The position numbers were made by a program, and so were the translations under genes. This document shows, piece by piece, positions 23,536 through 33,833 of a stretch of 64,000 nucleotides of DNA. This stretch comes from Theobroma cacao (taxonomy: Eukaryota; Streptophyta; Magnoliopsida; Malvales; Malvaceae), in the NCBI RefSeq assembly GCF_000208745.1, contig NC_030855.1, positions 16,864,947 to 16,928,946 on the forward strand, read 5' to 3'. The notes below the pieces were generated by a model, which was not told the origin of the DNA, did not search any database, and saw only the letters and a program-made list of their open reading frames with translations. Within the stretch, counting starts at the first letter, position 1. Every line of letters begins with the position of its first letter.

Positions 23536-23608
23536 TTTTGGTAAAAGAATTAAAGAATTTAGTCAAATACAGTATCTACGTCTTTGCACTATTTCGAATT
23601 TTCGAAAT

Positions 23609-23625
23609 GCGCAAAAAGGGGCAGT
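23609..23625 (+). other. Polypurine tract of the Tat/Ogre element
   Basis: AAAAAGGGGCAGT immediately precedes the TGTAGACAC start of the 3' LTR at 23626, the expected plus-strand priming site. Confidence 0.8.
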
Positions 23626-26401
23626 TGTAGACACTAAAATCATAAACAAAAAAAATGATGAACTAAAAAATATATATAATAAAAATAATAAAAATTAAAA
23701 AAATAATAAAGAAGAAATGAAAAAAGATGGGAGAGAGGTACGACTGGCAGGGTGCGGACGCACCCTACCAAGCACCTCCCTCACCTTGCCAAACGTGAAA
23801 AATTCGCGTCTGGCAGGGTAGTGGAACGTGCCCCCTAGTGCCTAGGAACAAGGTAGTGGAGCATGCCCCCTCCAGAGCCCAGGAACCGGGTATAAAGGAG
23901 AGGGGGCACTGTAGCATTCGGGGGCATTCAAACCCGAGAAAAGAGGGAGAACCTGTAACAGAAAAAAATCCTAGCAACCAAGAAACCATAACAAAAAATT
24001 CCTAAGTTCTCTAGCAGCCCGAGGAATCCATAAGAAAAAAAAAAATCAAAAAATGTGTGTGCAGTGAGAGTTGGGGCTCTTGCCGCCGGTTGGAAGAGAG
24101 GTTTTTGAGGTTTTTTTTGGGTTTTCGTTTGGAAAAGAAAAGAAAGCCGATTTGGGGCTGCTGGTAAGAAGAGATCGGTAGAGAGAGAGAAAGCCCGATT
24201 TGGGCAAAGGAGGAGTAGATCCAGGCANNNNNNNNNNNNNNNNNNNNNNNNNNNNNNNNNNNNNNNNNNNNNNNNNNNNNNNNNNNNNNNNNNNNNNNNN
24301 NNNNNNNNNNNNNNNNNNNNNNNNNNNNNNNNNNNNNNNNNNNNNNNNNNNNNNNNNNNNNNNNNNNNNNNNNNNNNNNNNNNNNNNNNNNNNNNNNNNN
24401 NNNNNNNNNNNNNNNNNNNNNNNNNNNNNNNNNNNNNNNNNNNNNNNNNNNNNNNNNNNNNNNNNNNNNNNNNNNNNNNNNNNNNNNNNNNNNNNNNNNN
24501 NNNNNNNNNNNNNNNNNNNNNNNNNNNNNNNNNNNNNNNNNNNNNNNNNNNNNNNNNNNNNNNNNNNNNNNNNNNNNNNNNNNNNNNNNNNNNNNNNNNN
24601 NNNNNNNNNNNNNNNNNNNNNNNNNNNNNNNNNNNNNNNNNNNNNNNNNNNNNNNNNNNNNNNNNNNNNNNNNNNNNNNNNNNNNNNNNNNNNNNNNNNN
24701 NNNNNNNNNNNNNNNNNNNNNNNNNNNNNNNNNNNNNNNNNNNNNNNNNNNNNNNNNNNNNNNNNNNNNNNNNNNNNNNNNNNNNNNNNNNNNNNNNNNN
24801 NNNNNNNNNNNNNNNNNNNNNNNNNNNNNNNNNNNNNNNNNNNNNNNNNNNNNNNNNNNNNNNNNNNNNNNNNNNNNNNNNNNNNNNNNNNNNNNNNNNN
24901 NNNNNNNNNNNNNNNNNNNNNNNNNNNNNNNNNNNNNNNNNNNNNNNNNNNNNNNNNNNNNNNNNNNNNNNNNNNNNNNNNNNNNNNNNNNNNNNNNNNN
25001 NNNNNNNNNNNNNNNNNNNNNNNNNNNNNNNNNNNNNNNNNNNNNNNNNNNNNNNNNNNNNNNNNNNNNNNNNNNNNNNNNNNNNNNNNNNNNNNNNNNN
25101 NNNNNNNNNNNNNNNNNNNNNNNNNNNNNNNNNNNNNNNNNNNNNNNNNNNNNNNNNNNNNNNNNNNNNNNNNNNNNNNNNNNNNNNNNNNNNNNNNTGA
25201 AATTTTTAATAAATAAAGAATTTGACTATACAAAATTTACTCAATAAAAATGATAAATAAATAACAATAGATAAAAAAATGATGATAAAAATAATAATAA
25301 TAATTCAAATATATATAGTAAATAATAAATTTGTGAAAATGCAATACACACGACAAAAATAAAAAATAAATAACAAAAAATAAATAAATGATAAAAAAAA
25401 TCTAAGATAACAACTAATTTAAAATTAAGCATTAAATGGAATCATAACAATTTATCTCATTATAAAAGGAAAATATAAGGGTAACTTAGAATAAAAAATG
25501 TAAGGTGTAAAAAATAGTAATTAGAAATAAAATAGAAAATAAAAAGATATAATAAAATAAAAATAATAATTAATTAATAATAACTAAAAAAATATAGATA
25601 ATTGCATATATATATTGCATCATACATATCATTGCATATAAATATTTCTATTTTCAAGTTTAAGCCTCGATGATGGGATCTTCCAAGCATCTTGCGAAGG
25701 CAAGTATTCCTCGAAAAGTTCCTTAAGTGAAAAAGTGTCCCCGGGTCCCACCAATATGATGGGAGGGCTCGAGAGACATCTTTAATAAAAGGTTTTCGCC
25801 CGAATTAGGTTTATTATGCACGAAAACATTATTTTTAAAGAAAAACGTACGATAACTCCGATGATGGGAATTATTCGTTAAATTTACGAAAGCGAATTTC
25901 TCGGATAGTTCCCTAGGTGAGAGAATACCCCGAGTCCCACTAGTATGATGGGCGGATTCGAGACAATATCCTCGATAAAAAGTTATTCGTCTGGCATTTT
26001 TTTCACGCCATGCATCTTGCCTCTTATTTGCATTCCATTTTAGGTCAAATAGGAGATTAAAATAAGTGAACAATAACTAAGGAAATATAGCTAACTTAAA
26101 AATTAAAGCCTAATAGGATAATCTAAGAATGGTACCGTTCATGGAACGGGCATCCCGGGGGTGCTAATCCTTCCCCGAGCGTAATCGTACTCCCGAGCCT
26201 AGATCTAGAAAATCGTAGACCAATTTAAGATTCTTTTCGGTGGGCTTAAAATTAATTTAAGTTTTCATCGATTAGAATCGAGTCAATAGGTGACTAATCG
26301 TACCTAGTAAAAAAGATTGGTGACAACTCCTAGTTTAATTTTTTAGTGAGTTTTCACATTCGCGTCTGGCGGTCGGGTTCTCGGACCTGCACGTTACGAC
26401 A
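23626..26401 (+). repeat. 3' LTR of the Tat/Ogre element
   Basis: About 2.8 kb with an N gap (24228-25197). It matches the 5' LTR over both visible parts, for example ACTCCGATGATGGGAATTAT and TTCGCGTCTGGCG near the end. Visible substitutions between the LTRs show an old insertion. Confidence 0.92.
24228..25197. other. Assembly gap (N) in the 3' LTR
   Basis: A run of 970 N. It covers a different part of the LTR from the first gap, so the two LTRs partly complement each other. Confidence 1.
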
Positions 26402-26705
26402 AGCAGGTGAAGACTATGCAGGCGATTTCACTAGCAAAGTCGATGTGTGATAAAGGGAAGTGATTATAATATGGATGGTGATGAAGGTGATGAAAATGAT
26501 GATGATGGAGATGACATTGCAAAAGAGAAAGGGAATTTTATTGTTTAAGGGTACAAAAACGAGAATTCAGATGAGGAGGAAATCAGGGATATAGATGATA
26601 TGGAGGACTTAAACCCATATGTAAGCCGTACGGGTATTCAACAGAAGCATCTTTAGATTTCAGTGCATGAAGACTTGCTGCAAATGCTGAGAGAACTTGT
26701 TTAAG
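26402..26705 (+). pseudogene. Acidic gene relic, right half
   Basis: Continues the frame broken at 8940 (GEDYAGDFTSKVDV, stop), then an acidic stretch (DGDEGDENDDDGDD) and ENSDEEEIRDIDDMEDLNPY with VSRTGIQQKHL, ending near 26705. Several stops. It has the look of an acidic nuclear protein, but I do not recognise the family. Confidence 0.45.
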
Positions 26706-26890
26706 CTTTTATAAGTATATTATCAAGAATCATTGCGTTGTTTGAAATGGGGGGAAAGTTACATTGTTTGAAATGCAGACACTCCCCCTCTCCCCCCCAC
26801 CCAAAGCATAAGATGACTTATTCTACTAGGCAACCGTACTTCGTTATTGCCCTATACAAAGATTAGCTCATAACATCTTGTCTCAAATCA

Positions 26891-26907
26891 TTGAACTAAT
26901 ATTAGTG
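26891..26907 (-). terminator. U2 snRNA 3'-end box
   Basis: On the minus strand: CACTAATATTAGTTCAA. It fits the plant snRNA 3' signal CA(N3-10)AGTNNAA, with 8 bases between CA and AGT, and overlaps the mature 3' end. Confidence 0.75.
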
Positions 26908-27100
26908 GGTTGCGCCAAGCCCATGCTATAGTGCAACGCATGAGCAACGCCGAGGAACTCAAATAGCAAGCTATTATGATGAGCTCTCCCCTAAAAAGAT
27001 TTAATTTAATATCATGTGGATTAATAATCCACGTATCAGATATTAAACTGATAAGAACAGATACTACACTTGATCTTAGCCAAAAGGCCGAGAAAGGTAT
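26905..27100 (-). ncRNA. U2: U2 small nuclear RNA
   Basis: 196 nt, the usual plant U2 length. The 5' end reads ATACCTTTCTCGGCCTTTTG followed by GCTAAGATCAAGTGTAGTA; the latter contains the GUAGUA box that pairs with the intron branch site. CTGATACGTGGATT-ATT-AATCCAC forms stem IIb. An Sm-like site AAATCTTTTTAGGGG follows, slightly different from the usual A-U6-G. The 3' half retains GTTGCACTAT and a GGGCTTGG...ACCC-type end. Promoter and 3' box are in place, so I judge it a functional gene, with the C in the Sm site as the only doubt. Confidence 0.93.
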
Positions 27101-27124
27101 GAGTTTGAATGGGGCTCTATTTCT

Positions 27125-27175
27125 CTTTTATAAAGCACTTTCACATCTCGCTTGTGTGTGCTCTTGATATGGGAT
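27125..27175 (-). promoter_or_regulatory. U2 promoter: USE and TATA box
   Basis: Minus strand: TTTATAAAAG about 27-34 bp upstream of the U2 5' end, and ATCCCATATCA (27165-27175), which differs at two positions from the plant upstream sequence element RTCCCACATCG. The USE-TATA spacing (about 32-34 bp) is that of RNA polymerase II-type plant snRNA genes. Confidence 0.75.
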
Positions 27176-27247
27176 ATGAACCTAGTCGAAGGACTAAATT
27201 TTAATACAGTATCCTTATGATAGAAACAAAAATCAGTTCTTCCAAAT

Positions 27248-27294
27248 GCTTCTGCATAAAGCACTAACACTCAACTTCTTTAAACTATTCTAAG
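27248..27294 (-). repeat. Duplicate of the U1 3'-flanking sequence
   Basis: GCTTCTGCATAAA-CAC, then CACTCAACTTCTT and AAACTAT, match 27682-27726, the sequence that directly follows the U1 gene. No U1 body is attached here. Possible relic of another U1 copy. Confidence 0.5.
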
Positions 27295-27680
27295 CAATAA
27301 AATTTTCACAATAAATTATTACCACATGAAAATCTATCCAGTCAGTTATATACATAACTAGCTATGTGCTACATGGCTCCATTAAAGTTATCAAATTATA
27401 TCCCAAAAGAATCTAATAAAATTCATTAAAATGATTAGTACAAGTACTTTATTCTCAAAATATTAAATATATACTTTTAATCTTTTAGAGAGGATTTAAA
27501 TCCATTTCAAGGTAAACATTAAATTTGGATATTAGCTATCTGTCCAGCCTATTCTCCGTGATTTGTTTTTGAGTTCAGTTGCAAAATTTGGAAATCAAAC
27601 ATGAGTGAGATTTTAAGGTAAGCACCTGAGGACAAGCTGTATATATTAGATTCATCACCAACGACCAAAGAAACACAGAT
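27295..27680. other. Spacer between U2 promoter and U1 3' flank
   Basis: AT-rich. No gene, snRNA signal or repeat recognised. Confidence 0.5.
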
Positions 27681-27712
27681 CGCTTCTGCATAAACACCAG
27701 GCACTCAACTTC

Positions 27713-27728
27713 TTAGAACTATGTTTGG
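27713..27728 (-). terminator. U1 snRNA 3'-end box
   Basis: Minus strand: CCAAACATAGTTCTAA just after the mature 3' end. It resembles CA(N3-10)AGTNNAA with one extra base before AA. Confidence 0.6.
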
Positions 27729-27729
27729 A

Positions 27730-27889
27730 TAGGGGCCGCGCGAACGCAGGCCCCCATTGCCACAAATTATGACGTAGGCTCTCCCGCGTGGGGAGACCTT
27801 AGAGTAGCACCCCTCCCACGTGCAATGGAGGTCACTACCCTAGGCCATGGGTCTTTTTGATCGCCCATCGACCCCGTCCAGGTAAGTAT
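27730..27889 (-). ncRNA. U1: U1 small nuclear RNA
   Basis: 160 nt. The 5' end ATACTTACCTGGACGGGGTC contains ACTTACCTG, which pairs with 5' splice sites. Then come GGGCGATCA, CCCATGGCCTAGGGTAGTGA, CCATTGCAC (stem-loop II, the U1A-binding region), GGTCTCCCCACGCGGGAGAG, the Sm site in CATAATTTGTGG, and the final GC-rich stem GGGGGCCTGCGTTCGCGCGG. All helices appear intact, unlike the pseudogene at 1881-2006. It lies about 630 bp upstream of U2 in the same orientation, so the two form a small snRNA cluster with separate promoters. Confidence 0.96.
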
Positions 27890-27911
27890 GTTTGAATGCT
27901 GGAGCTTGCCT

Positions 27912-27963
27912 CCTATTTATAGCTCCATCGCTTTGGTATTATCATCGTAGAGCCATGTGGGAC
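27912..27963 (-). promoter_or_regulatory. U1 promoter: USE and TATA box
   Basis: Minus strand: GTCCCACATGG (27953-27963) matches the upstream sequence element RTCCCACATCG at 10 of 11 positions. CTATAAATAG lies about 25-33 bp before the U1 start. The spacing is that of polymerase II-type plant snRNA genes. Confidence 0.9.
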
Positions 27964-28151
27964 TTTGCCAATTGAAAGTGAGATTTTAGATTGGAGGGGT
28001 GCTGATCCGTCTTGTGCAAATCACTTGGCGGGCTGCAGTGTGCAGATACAGTGATATAGTACAGCCCCTTCTCCTTCATCAGAAAACGGATGCAGATAAA
28101 ATCTCAAGCAAAAGATGGAACTAACAAACAAAGCAGGGCGAGGAAAAGAAA

Positions 28152-28190
28152 GCAAAGGCAAAGGCAAATGCAAATGCAAATGCAAATGGA
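28152..28190 (+). repeat. Hexanucleotide microsatellite (GCAAAG/GCAAAT)n
   Basis: GCAAAG twice and GCAAAT four times in tandem. The overlapping short ORF rich in Q and M is an artefact of this repeat. Confidence 0.9.
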
Positions 28191-28490
28191 ATCAGCAGCA
28201 AAATCACTAAACCTGTATCTCTTACGTTGGATCTACTCGACTCGATTGTTTGCTAAGGAACTTGAAGTTTCTCAATTTCAAGGGATTATAAAATCAACCT
28301 CATTATTCAAGTCCATTACTTTGTTCAATTTTTGCCACCAAAAGGATATTGAATTTGCCTACGAGAAAGTTTTCTAACTCCTAATCGTAAAACTTTTACT
28401 TGTAATAATAGCATTTCTTGACTATTTAATTTATTTTTCTTTATTTGTATTTCGTTATCCAATCATTTACAAATTAGAATCGCTAATTGA

Positions 28491-28633
28491 GCACTCCTGT
28501 CCTCTTGCTTCTCTTCTCTTCTTAATCTCAACGACACCGTTTGCGAGCATTGTTAACAGAATAACTGTCTGACATATTTGAAAGGCGCAAAGAGAGTTAG
28601 ATCAAAAACAGATAGAGAGAGACAGAGAGAAAG
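28491..28633 (+). promoter_or_regulatory. Probable 5' UTR with GA-rich leader
   Basis: CT-rich (28496-28530) followed by AGATAGAGAGAGACAGAGAG just before the ATG, typical of plant 5' leaders. No clear TATA box identified. Confidence 0.4.
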
Positions 28634-31600
28634 ATGGCGACGAGCAACGAGAGGGATGAAAGGAGAGCGAGATTCTCAGCGAAAGGGTTGATTCGCATGT
28701 CTCACATCACCTCAGGACGGACCCAAAGCATCTCCTCATCTTCTTTACCACCTCTTGATCATGATCATCGGCCTCCAACATCACATCTCTTTGATCAAAC
28801 CAATGGTAATCTCTTAGTTTTTCTTCCTTTTATGCCTTCATAAACATCTTCGTATGATGGTTTTCGTTGTATATATATCAATATTTTATGTATCTGTGAA
28901 AGTTTGGAGAATGGGTTTCTTATGCTTTGTTTTAAATTGGCAAGAAGTAGAGGGAAAAAAAATTGGCTGATAGGTTCGCATTATAGGTTCGTAAGCTGAA
29001 ATCTGTTAGACAATGCTGAATGAGAAACACGTCAAGGAATATAGGAGCCTTTGTATCCATTAAAAAGATGTGTCTTTTTTTGGGGGGGCATGGTCCGTTT
29101 CATGTGAAATCTTCTGTTTTTCACTGTTCAATGCTAGCTGACAGACTGAAGGCTTTCAAAGTTGTAAGAGTGCTTCATTTTCAGCAACCTTAGTGACTGA
29201 ATCTTCAAGATGATGAAATGAAAATAATAAGCAATCCAGCTTATAGGTTTAATGATGTTTCAATTTGAGCAGCTTTTTGAAGAAAATTAAAAAAGTAAAT
29301 GACTTAACTGTGAGAGATCAGAATAACCCTGTTTGTAACGCGTAATGATTTTGCCAATATTAATGACTTTTCTGACAGATGCAAAGAAACAAAGCTCTGA
29401 TGCACAGGGAGAGGGAGCCAGGGATGAACGAAGGAAAATTGCAGAAGAAGGGCTGAATCTCACGTCTCACATGAGAGGCCAAAGCCAAAGCAATCCTCAA
29501 ACTCTTGATCATAGTGCATTGTTCTCCAACTATCATCAGGCACCACAAATATATTTATCTGATCAAATTAGTGGTAAGAAATTTAGTTGTCTCTTATTCA
29601 TCTCCATTGAATAATGCAAAAGATGTTCAACTGTTTCCATATAACTGTTTAAACCCTAAAGTATGCAATATATATTTCTTCATGAAATTTGTACCTTCTG
29701 TTTTCTCTTGGATGTCCTTCAATATTGCAACATTAATGTTTAATAAAAAGATCACCTATAATGATGCGTATGGTTGAATGCATTCCCAGTTTTGTATTAT
29801 GATGCTTCGATATTGACTAGAAAAATGTGTTAGCTGATGGCTTGTTTAATGAGCAGAGAGGTACCTTAACAGCAGTTTAATTCAGCAATTATCAGAATTA
29901 CTGTTAAAATGCATTACTGATAGATTTTGCCCAATTTTGGTTTGTGATTTTTTATTTTTAAAGTGCATAACTAATTTTGGTTTGTGACTGATGTATATTT
30001 ATTCTCCTTTTTGATAGTTTATTGTTGTTTGGGGCTGGAAGGAGAGCCTAGTCCTTCTCTTTAGAGAAGCATCCTCAAGAAATCAAGTTGATTAGTCTGC
30101 AAGGAACTTGATAGGGTCATACACCATAAATTGATCTACTTTTTTTTTTTTCAATAGAATATTTGCTTCTTGATTGACAGCACATTAAAAAAGACAACTT
30201 TAAATCTGGACATTACCTGGTTCCAAAGATATGTGGAATTCTATCCTCCATTCCTTCTAGTTCACTAAAACTTTTCAGCATGTAACAAAGTACCAAATGT
30301 ACTCAGTCCTGGAAGAGAAATTGTGAATTTTAAGAACTGCTCTCTTCCTGTGATCAATTATAAACCTCCATAAGTAGGAAATGTTCACCACAATATGATA
30401 ACCTTCTTTCAGTTCTACCTCTTTTACCAGCCCTTAGGTAATGATAAATAACCATTTTTTATGTAAAAGTTGATTTTATTAGTGGTCATTGGATCATATA
30501 ATTTTATGATTTTATACCAATACTATCTTTCCCTCCAATTCATAATCAAGACTTTCAAGTTTAATCCTGGAAACCTACTTTTGATGTCTCTGTGAATCAG
30601 TTCACAAACCTGGGAGTGCAACACTCTAAAAGAGCATTAAAGATCAGATTCAGATCATTTCTTGAAAATTGCTTTTAGAATGGTACGAGGGCTGTGCCTG
30701 TAATCAAAAGAGTGTTGCTGAACCAGGATTTATTTTGTATTAATGCTTTTTGTTGCCATTGTCAACTATATGTTGAAAAACTGTTTGAAATTAAATAATT
30801 GGAATGCTTTGGCAGAGTTTAGATAAATGCCGATGTAGTATCTCTAAGGTTATTGCTCTCAAGAAAAAGAAAAACACCTACATACAACTTAATTTAAATG
30901 AACTCAGATTCATCAGCCATATATTAGTCTGTGCTTCTGTTTTGGCTAGTTCATGGCACAACATTGCTAGCAACCTTTCCAGAACGAATCTCCTAGACTA
31001 TGGAATGACGACAAAGAAAGTCTTACTTATAACTTTGGAAATATCTTCCCATGCCATGGGTGCACAAGAAAGTGACAATTTCAGATATTAATTATCAATG
31101 GCAGAATAGTAAACTGCCATTATTTATGTTACATGGAAGATACATAACATCAAACCTTCATTATTTTATTTGGTTTTGTAGCTGGACCTGTGGTTGCGGG
31201 GGACGCCTCTAGTTCTAGTTATCTTAATCATAGAGGTAGCTATGAAATTTTAGGGGCAAACTCTCTTGATGTTGGAGGCCAAGCTGAACTAAAATTTCAG
31301 AAACAGGGAACTGATAAAGATGCAATTTCTGCTCTTGTTGTGGGAGAAAGGGGTGAATTACAGCCATTGCAAGAGACATCATCACTCCAAAGGGCATCAA
31401 GCAATCTGGAGCCACTCCAAAAACCTTGCAGGAACCAACCTAATTTTTTCTCTTCCAACCGACTTAATTCCTGCATTATAGCTTCTGAAAGAACACGCAG
31501 TTTTTGTGCACTGCTCATAGCACTTTTTGTACTTCTGTCTTATATTGATTATCCCCTGCTTGGAATGAATATAGTCAGGTCGGAGAGCATTGTAGCCTCA

Positions 31601-31846
31601 AGGCCTCTTTACATAATCCTACTGACTGATTTGACAGTTGTGCTTGGACAAATGTTTCTTGACAAGAAAGGAGACTCTGAGGAGGCTGAAAATAAAAAAG
31701 CAGGATCTCAAAATAATAGACAGAGCTGGGCGGGTGCTGTTAAGCTTTTGGAGAGGGGTTTAGTGGCCTATCAGACAATCCGAGCACTTTTCATAGACTG
31801 CAGCATTTATGCAGTGGTGGTCATTTGTGGCCTTTCTTTGATGTAG
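28634..31846 (+). CDS. Three-TM ER membrane protein, candidate plant GET2/G1IP homologue
   Basis: Three exons: 28634-28805, 29379-29573 and 31182-31846. All junctions are GT...AG and phases agree (each intron splits a codon after base 1), giving 343 residues. The N-terminus is cytosolic-type and polar, with two arginine-rich repeats: DERRARFSAKG..RMSHITSGR (about 8-30) and ARDERRKIAEEGLNLTSHMRG (71-92). The middle is low-complexity. The C-terminus has three hydrophobic segments (about 230-247, 264-281 and 324-342), with NIVRSESIVASRPLYIILL between the first two. GET2/CAML-type receptors for tail-anchored protein insertion have an N-terminal RERR-like motif and three C-terminal TMs, and the TM-region wording fits plant G1IP proteins as I remember them. 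Family assignment is from memory. The ATG is the first in frame after a GA-rich leader (28600-28633). Confidence 0.85.
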
Positions 31847-33833
31847 TTTTTCTTCTAGATGATACCATTGGTTCTACTCCAATCTCAGCGAATTTTGCCA
31901 AGAAACAATTTCTTTTTGTCAATTCAATGTTTATTAACTTTTACCGCATTCACTGAAGGTCATTTATATTCTTTGGCTGCTATCATCTTCTGTTTGTAAT
32001 CCCAGTATGATTTAGCATAGAATCAAAAGGTTACTTTTCCAAATCATAAATAGTAATTTTTGGTTAAGCTGACCCTTTCAGCTTAAGTTCTTTTATCTTT
32101 TGTCTAATTGTTTAGATACATTAATTATATTTTGAATGCTACTATTGATTTTGAATCAGTTATTTAGTATCCTTGTGTTGTGAGTGACAAGTTGTAATCA
32201 AGCATATTTGTCATCTAGCTTACATGGTAAAATTGATTTTTGTTTTTCCTTTTAATGATGCGTTGGGATTGTAGGTTCCAAGTGTTTCAGAGAGAAATGC
32301 TTCTGTGGTTTAGTGCCTAAATGCATATGATATCCTCTTTCTACTACATTCAGCTTTTCCCTAACATCACAATTTACATTACAGAGTGCTTGGAAATGTG
32401 TGCCACTATTATATGCACATGCCTTTTGTTGAAAATATGCCCTTGTGTCCAGAATGTCCATGTGGGAAGGGCCTTTCGAAGCATAAGATTCATTAACTGT
32501 TGCAGGTGGAATTGGTGAATGACTTATCTAGGTAGGTTACAAGCTTTCAATCTTGAGGCTACTCCAGCTTGTAATTAAGGATCAAGCCATTGCTCTGGTA
32601 CTTGACATTTTCATTAAATGAAAAGGGGGACCAAGGCAGCGATATTTTCTGGACCACTTATATGTATCAGCAATGAGGCATGATGGCCAAAAAAATAATG
32701 GACAGTTCATTTAGTCTTTTACATAACAACCATATGCACAGTGCTAAAAGTAATTAAGGAAGGGATCTGTTTTCAAGGCTTTGCAATCAAACCGTAGTAG
32801 TTCTTCCCCTTGATATCAAGTTGGTTTTGTTGGTAAACTTCTATACTCTGTCATTTTGAAGGCCATGGTCTTAATGCAACCAATGTGCAAGATCTCTATG
32901 AAGCTACATCCTTTAGGCTGCAGCCAACACTTCGTTTTGAATTAAACTATAGAAAGACTAACTACATATAGTACGCAACCTAATTCTCATTCCGAAGAAA
33001 GCTCAAATATTCTGGATATTTTGTGTGAATTTTGTAGAACTTTCTCTCGAGGACCATGGAGATACAACTAAAGATGTAGTTGAGGGTGTCGGCCCTTGGG
33101 GCTTTCAAGACATTTTATTTTTTCCCTTTTGGTCAAGAGGCTGTCATGATTCATGATTTCAGCCTCAGCACAATTATACAACTTGAAAAGGCAGCTCACA
33201 TATTGTGGTTGATGATTTAAGTACCTAGAATCACATATTCCCTCTGCGGATGTTTAGGTTCCACCAAGAAGTCTGTCACAAAAGTTCTAGGGGAGATGAG
33301 CAGGCAACTTGTTTTTGCATCAGTTAACATTTAGCCCTCCCTGTTAGTACCTACGTTTCACATGGCTTGGAAAAATACAAAATATCTGGTAAGCACCATA
33401 ATAGCAACGGAGAAAATCTGCTCTGAACTCTAAACTTTAACCCGTACTGGGGCTTTTGCAGTGGCGAGAAAAATTGTATTGTGGTAAAAAGAAGAATCCA
33501 GGCCAAAGGATATAATACTTGTTAACAAAATTGGAATTGTAAAAGAGGCATATTGTCATTTCACTTGTTTTTGAAGTTATCCTTTTTCATTTTCCTCCGA
33601 CCTTATGCTTAATGTTAGTTGAATGGACCTAAACTCTTGCGGATAATAAATAGTACCAAACAACCATAAAGAAGATTCGATCTTATTAGTTGGTTTTGTG
33701 TATTGGTAGACTCTTTACAATCAATTTATGCAGATACCTTTTCATTGTTTATCTACTTCACTGGTGTCTTTACAAACAATTGAGGAAATCAACAGAAAGA
33801 AGGGGCCTCAGCTTTTTGACAGAAGAATGGGGC
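31847..33833. other. Intergenic, no gene recognised
   Basis: Contains the 3' UTR of the preceding gene and AT-rich spacer. Short ORFs at 32252-32518 and 33690-33970 have no recognisable homology or coding signature. Confidence 0.5.

Larger units (their letters stand above)
8941..26401 (+). mobile_element. Ty3/Gypsy LTR retrotransposon, Tat/Ogre type
   Basis: The element runs from TGTAGACACT (8941) to the CA at 26400-26401, about 17.4 kb including two N gaps. In order it has: 5' LTR, primer-binding site, ORF1 upstream of gag (DUF7745-like, a hallmark of Ogre elements), gag-protease, a GT-AG intron, RT-RNaseH followed by a second archaeal-type RNase H, integrase, a 3' region with tandem repeats, a polypurine tract and the 3' LTR. 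Very long LTRs, ORF1, aRNH and the pro/RT intron together place it in the Tat lineage. Many stops and several frameshifts mean it is dead. The flanking repeat GGCAG/AGCAG (4 of 5) fits a 5 bp target duplication. Confidence 0.93.

Noticed and set aside
28090..28377. 95-codon ORF rich in K, Q and M upstream of the GET2-like gene
   Set aside because: Driven by the GCAAAT microsatellite; no homology.
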